A stretch of 64,000 nt of DNA. Origin: Flemingiibacterium sp045636265. GTDB taxonomy: Bacteria > Bacillota > Clostridia > Oscillospirales > CAG-272. This document shows positions 61,017 to 64,000 of this stretch, in pieces; the stretch's first letter is position 1; each line of letters begins with the position of its first letter. The notes below the pieces were generated by a model. The model was given only the letters and a program-made list of their open reading frames with translations. It did no database searches and was not told the origin of the DNA. The stretch spans positions 1-64,000 of the forward strand of contig JAZTXD010000141.1 in NCBI GenBank assembly GCA_045636265.1, read 5' to 3'. A program made the position numbers and the translations under genes.

Positions 61017-62468
61017 TTACTTCGCATCTATTCTGAAGTTAATGTAGGACACAGTGCCTTTTCCTTTGAATGTAAGTGTTATCGGTCCGTCGGTTGAATA
61101 GCCGTTGAGATCGTATTCAATGGGAGTGTGGCTGGTGATGATGCTAAGACCGGTTTCGGGATCAACGGGATTGTGATGCTCACCGCCGCCTTCAAGAATG
61201 GGAGCGCACTTCTTGCCGGTTACGGTGAATTTTCCGTCGATAGTGATTTCGGGGAACTCCTCGCCCTCAAAGTCGATTACAAGCTTAACATCGTCAACAT
61301 CCTTTACAAGACCGATTACAAGCGGCAGCTCGTGAGTGCCGTCAAGCTTTATCGGAAGCGGCTTGTAGCTCATATCCTCACGGGTGAAGCAGTCCTGATT
61401 TGCAACGATGAATTCGCGGTAACCCTCGGTACAGTTGTCAATGGAAATCTGCCAGTTCTTCCAGTTGTCCTCGTTTATCCAGAACAGGTTGTAGCCGTAG
61501 ATAGCCTTTGCGCCAAGCGACTTGTATGCCGCCATGTAACCCTTGAGGTGATAATCCTGGCTGTAGACATATTTTACGTTAAATATCTCAAGACCGGGGA
61601 TAACCGCAATATCGTCGCCAACTATCTTTTCCCACTCACTAACGGGAATATAGCTGTCGCAGTTGAGCCATCTGGGGCCGGGGCTGGATACGTCGATAAG
61701 TCCCTCTGCGGCGATAGTCTTCATATCAAAGCCGAAATCGTATGCGGACTCGGGATTACTCGGGTGACGCATAAGTATCTTGATAGGATGTCCGACTATC
61801 TTTTCGCACTCGGTAACTGTTGCCTTAACGCGACGCATATAGTTAGTCATGATCTCCCAGCGATTTTCGTCGTGCTTATAGTCAAGGCAGTGCGGCTCGC
61901 GAAGGAAGTCGAGCTCAAGGCCGAACACATCGTACTTGGAAAGCATCTCACGAATGAAATCGATAGTCATGTCGCAGTATTTGTCAAATGCGAAATTGTA
62001 GCACGTGCCGTAGTAGCCGTACTCTTTGCCGAGAAGCATTCCTTTTTCTTCTGCCTCGTAGTAAAGATCAATGTTATGTTTTGAAGGGTGGCAGTCGTTC
62101 ATTCTCATTGAAAGCCAAGGGCGAATGCCGTTCTTCTTAACCTCTTCAATGAATACCTCAACGGCATCTATGCCGTACTCTACAAAGCACTTATAGTGGT
62201 TAGGTGCCTGACCGTAGGAGCCGTCAGGATCAACCTTTAAGTACTTAAGCCAGCTTTCGCCGCACCACGGTGTGGTTTTGGAGGGAATAACCGAGCCTTT
62301 ACCGAAAACGCAAAGCGCGATATCGGTTATAGCACCCTTGTATGCCGCGAAGGTTTCACGAAGATCCTTGAGATAGGTTTCCTTGTCGGTATTCATGTTG
62401 ATTTGACCGTTCCAGTCGGGGTCGCGGTTGAATATGTACGCGCCCTCATACCATTTCTTATTTTCCAT
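61017..62468 (-). CDS. TIM-barrel glycoside-hydrolase-like protein, copy 1
   Basis: A 483-residue cytoplasmic protein (no signal peptide) beginning MENKKWYEGAYIFNRDPDWN. The barrel shows NGIRPWLSMRMNDCHPSKHN, FGLELDFLREPHCLDY (acidic pair at the end of a strand), HPIKILMRHPSN, VIPGLEIFN and a C-terminal beta domain (STDGPITLTFKGKGTVSYIN). The layout and acidic positions suggest a glycoside hydrolase of an unassigned family. It is 40-45% similar by eye to the next gene. ATG with AAAGGAG. It is the last gene of a run of at least three paralogs. Confidence 0.68.
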   Translation of the reverse strand: MENKKWYEGAYIFNRDPDWNGQINMNTDKETYLKDLRETFAAYKGAITDIALCVFGKGSVIPSKTTPWCGESWLKYLKVDPDGSYGQAPNHYKCFVEYGIDAVEVFIEEVKKNGIRPWLSMRMNDCHPSKHNIDLYYEAEEKGMLLGKEYGYYGTCYNFAFDKYCDMTIDFIREMLSKYDVFGLELDFLREPHCLDYKHDENRWEIMTNYMRRVKATVTECEKIVGHPIKILMRHPSNPESAYDFGFDMKTIAAEGLIDVSSPGPRWLNCDSYIPVSEWEKIVGDDIAVIPGLEIFNVKYVYSQDYHLKGYMAAYKSLGAKAIYGYNLFWINEDNWKNWQISIDNCTEGYREFIVANQDCFTREDMSYKPLPIKLDGTHELPLVIGLVKDVDDVKLVIDFEGEEFPEITIDGKFTVTGKKCAPILEGGGEHHNPVDPETGLSIITSHTPIEYDLNGYSTDGPITLTFKGKGTVSYINFRIDAK

Positions 62469-62494
62469 GATGAAATCTCCTTTTAGTTTAGATT

Positions 62495-63889
62495 TTAAGC
62501 ATCTATCAGCAGGTCAAGATAGTGTACAGTTCCGTTGCCGGTGAATTTTACGGTGATCTCGTTGTCCGTTTCGATACCGCTTATGTCGTAAGAGTACGGT
62601 GTGTGATCTGACAGTGTGATTACCTCGCGCTGACCGGGAAGTGTGATAGGCTCTGTGGGAGCACCCTGAACATCGGTCTTGTCAGCAACCCTGATGAGTG
62701 GCGCTGTGTCACCCTCAAAGTCAATTCGGAGCGTTACCTTGTCGCTTGACTTAACTTTTCCGATAAGAAGCTTTCGCTCTGCGTTTGTATCAAGCGCTAT
62801 CGGAAGCGGTTTGTGGCGGTCTTCCGGGAACGCGAAGCAGTCTTCGTTGGTAACGATAAAGTGACGCTTTCCCTCAAGGCACTTTTCGGGAGTCAGCTCC
62901 CAAATTCCGGTTCTCACGTGACCGTAGTAATTGTAAAGATATGCGCCGGGCGCGCCCTGCGCGTAAAACGCCGCAAGGTATCCCTTGACGTTTTCAAGCC
63001 GGTTGTAGGAATACTTATGGTTGAGTATTTCAAGTCCCGGTATAATTGCGGCATCGTCGCCGAGCATTGCTTTCCATTCCTCAATCGGAATGTAGCTGTC
63101 TGTATTATTAAAGAGCGGAGTGGGGTTGACTGCATCGATAGTACCCTCTTTATAGAGAGTTTCAACATCAAATCCAAGCGCCAATGCCGCTTTGGGGAAG
63201 CTCGGGACTCTTATAAGGATTTTAATATCATGTCCGACACGCGCTTCAGCCTTGGAAACAAGAGTCTTCACTTCTCTTAAATATTCAGTCATTATCTTGT
63301 GACAGTCGGGATTGTTTACATAGTCAAAGTTTCTCGGCCAGCGCATGAAGTCAAGCTCAAGACCGAAGAAGTCATATTTATCGAGCACCTCTCCAATAAA
63401 ATCCTTGAGCGCGTTGCGATATCTCGGAGATGTATAATCATAGCATCTGTTATCGTGCACCATGTGTCCGGCTTCAAGCTCTTCCAAAAAGAGCGGGCAG
63501 GGATGCTTGCGCATGTGAGCATCGTTCATTCGAACGGAGAGCCACGGACGGATGCCTTTTTTATTTACTTGATCAATGAATATCTGTGTGGGATCGACGT
63601 TGTACTCGGTGCAGCATTTGTAAAGCTTCTCATAACTCTCGGCAAAGTTTGGATCGCTATCTTTATAATCCGGATATTTGTTACCGAGCCAATAGAATGC
63701 ATTTGAAGGCACCATTGAGTTTTGTGAGAAAACACAGCAGGCCACATCTGTGAGCGCTCCACCGTATACGCCGAAAAATTTTTCAAGTGAGCTTCTGCAA
63801 GCGTCTGCGGATGTGGGATCTATGCGAATCCACCAGTCGGGGTCGCGGTTGAGCATATACATGCCCTCATACCATTTTTTGTTTGCCAT
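62495..63889 (-). CDS. TIM-barrel glycoside-hydrolase-like protein, copy 2
   Basis: A 464-residue paralog of the gene downstream. Matching segments are MANKKWYEGMYMLNRDPDWW, KGIRPWLSVRMNDAHMRKHP, FGLELDFMRWPRNFDY, HDIKILIRVPSFP, IIPGLEILNHKYSYN and IETDNEITVKFTGNGTVHYL. The conserved aspartate and glutamate in GLELDF are candidate catalytic residues. No signal peptide is visible. The gap to the next gene is 26 bases. The substrate is unknown; the uronate locus earlier in the window is the only hint. Confidence 0.68.
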   Translation of the reverse strand: MANKKWYEGMYMLNRDPDWWIRIDPTSADACRSSLEKFFGVYGGALTDVACCVFSQNSMVPSNAFYWLGNKYPDYKDSDPNFAESYEKLYKCCTEYNVDPTQIFIDQVNKKGIRPWLSVRMNDAHMRKHPCPLFLEELEAGHMVHDNRCYDYTSPRYRNALKDFIGEVLDKYDFFGLELDFMRWPRNFDYVNNPDCHKIMTEYLREVKTLVSKAEARVGHDIKILIRVPSFPKAALALGFDVETLYKEGTIDAVNPTPLFNNTDSYIPIEEWKAMLGDDAAIIPGLEILNHKYSYNRLENVKGYLAAFYAQGAPGAYLYNYYGHVRTGIWELTPEKCLEGKRHFIVTNEDCFAFPEDRHKPLPIALDTNAERKLLIGKVKSSDKVTLRIDFEGDTAPLIRVADKTDVQGAPTEPITLPGQREVITLSDHTPYSYDISGIETDNEITVKFTGNGTVHYLDLLIDA

Positions 63890-63909
63890 GATCGTGTACT
63901 CCTTGGGAT

Positions 63910-64000
63910 TTATTCAGCCTCAATAATAACGTTGATCCAGTTAACTCTGCCCGTGCCGGTGAAGGAGAGGGTGAGCGGACCATCAGTGGATACGCCGCTG
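63910..64000 (-). CDS. Third paralog of the glycosidase-like family (partial, C-terminal 30 residues)
   Basis: The visible end, SGVSTDGPLTLSFTGTGRVN then WINVIIEAE, matches the C-terminal beta strands of the two neighbouring genes. Its 5' part is beyond the window. Confidence 0.75.
   Translation of the reverse strand, partial: SGVSTDGPLTLSFTGTGRVNWINVIIEAE

Overview
The window looks like chromosome of an anaerobic, Gram-positive Clostridia-type bacterium (Bacillota), plausibly a gut or rumen Oscillospiraceae-like organism. The reasons are strong AGGAGG ribosome sites, clean TTGACA/TATAAT promoters with 17-base spacers, FeoAB, a peptidase T, S-layer-homology (SLH) proteins, an AgrC/AgrA-like two-component pair, a dockerin and a cohesin. 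This taxonomic call is inference; there is no rRNA in the window.

Layout. 1-12.4 kb is core-like: a partial NifU-like scaffold, PduL, a TepA/ClpP-like protease, a nuclease-like protein with a winged helix, FeoBA, two M20 peptidases, a 2-hydroxyacid dehydrogenase, mannose-6-phosphate isomerase, and a methyltransferase whose end runs into a palindromic element carrying a DUF559 endonuclease gene. 12.6-16 kb holds a membrane glycosyltransferase pair and a manganese catalase. 16.2-22.5 kb is a hexuronate/glycan locus (UxuA, an SDR mannonate oxidoreductase, an AraC regulator and a 1093-residue glycosidase-like protein).

22.6-41.3 kb is the most striking chromosomal block. A GHKL histidine kinase and LytTR regulator are transcribed away from a four-gene secreted cluster: an SLH-clostripain protease, a 2212-residue Ig-like protein, a 2085-residue protein ending in a dockerin, and a 555-residue protein with one cohesin-like domain and three SLH repeats. 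Two 14-base direct repeats with 21-base periodicity sit just upstream of the cluster's -10 box, as expected for LytTR control. The set reads as a regulated surface-anchoring system built on cohesin-dockerin pairing, without recognisable plant-wall enzymes.

41.45-60.64 kb is a probable genomic island of about 19 kb lying between two direct copies of a tRNA-Val gene plus its terminator; the left tRNA copy has a ruined D-arm. I see no integrase. Inside are two dynamin-like GTPases with a HIRAN-like coiled-coil membrane protein between them, a soluble FtsH-like AAA protease, a protein that is only the C-terminal domain of FtsZ, two SLOG-type proteins (one frameshifted at a G7 run), a DnaA-like ATPase, a Cas4-like/DEDD nuclease, a WYL regulator fused to leucine-rich repeats, and many small orphan genes. 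This content resembles a defence or phage-conflict island.

60.64-64 kb returns to chromosome: tRNA-Pro, a duplicated tRNA-Pro 3' end around a hairpin array, and three tandem paralogous glycosidase-like genes, the last cut by the window edge.
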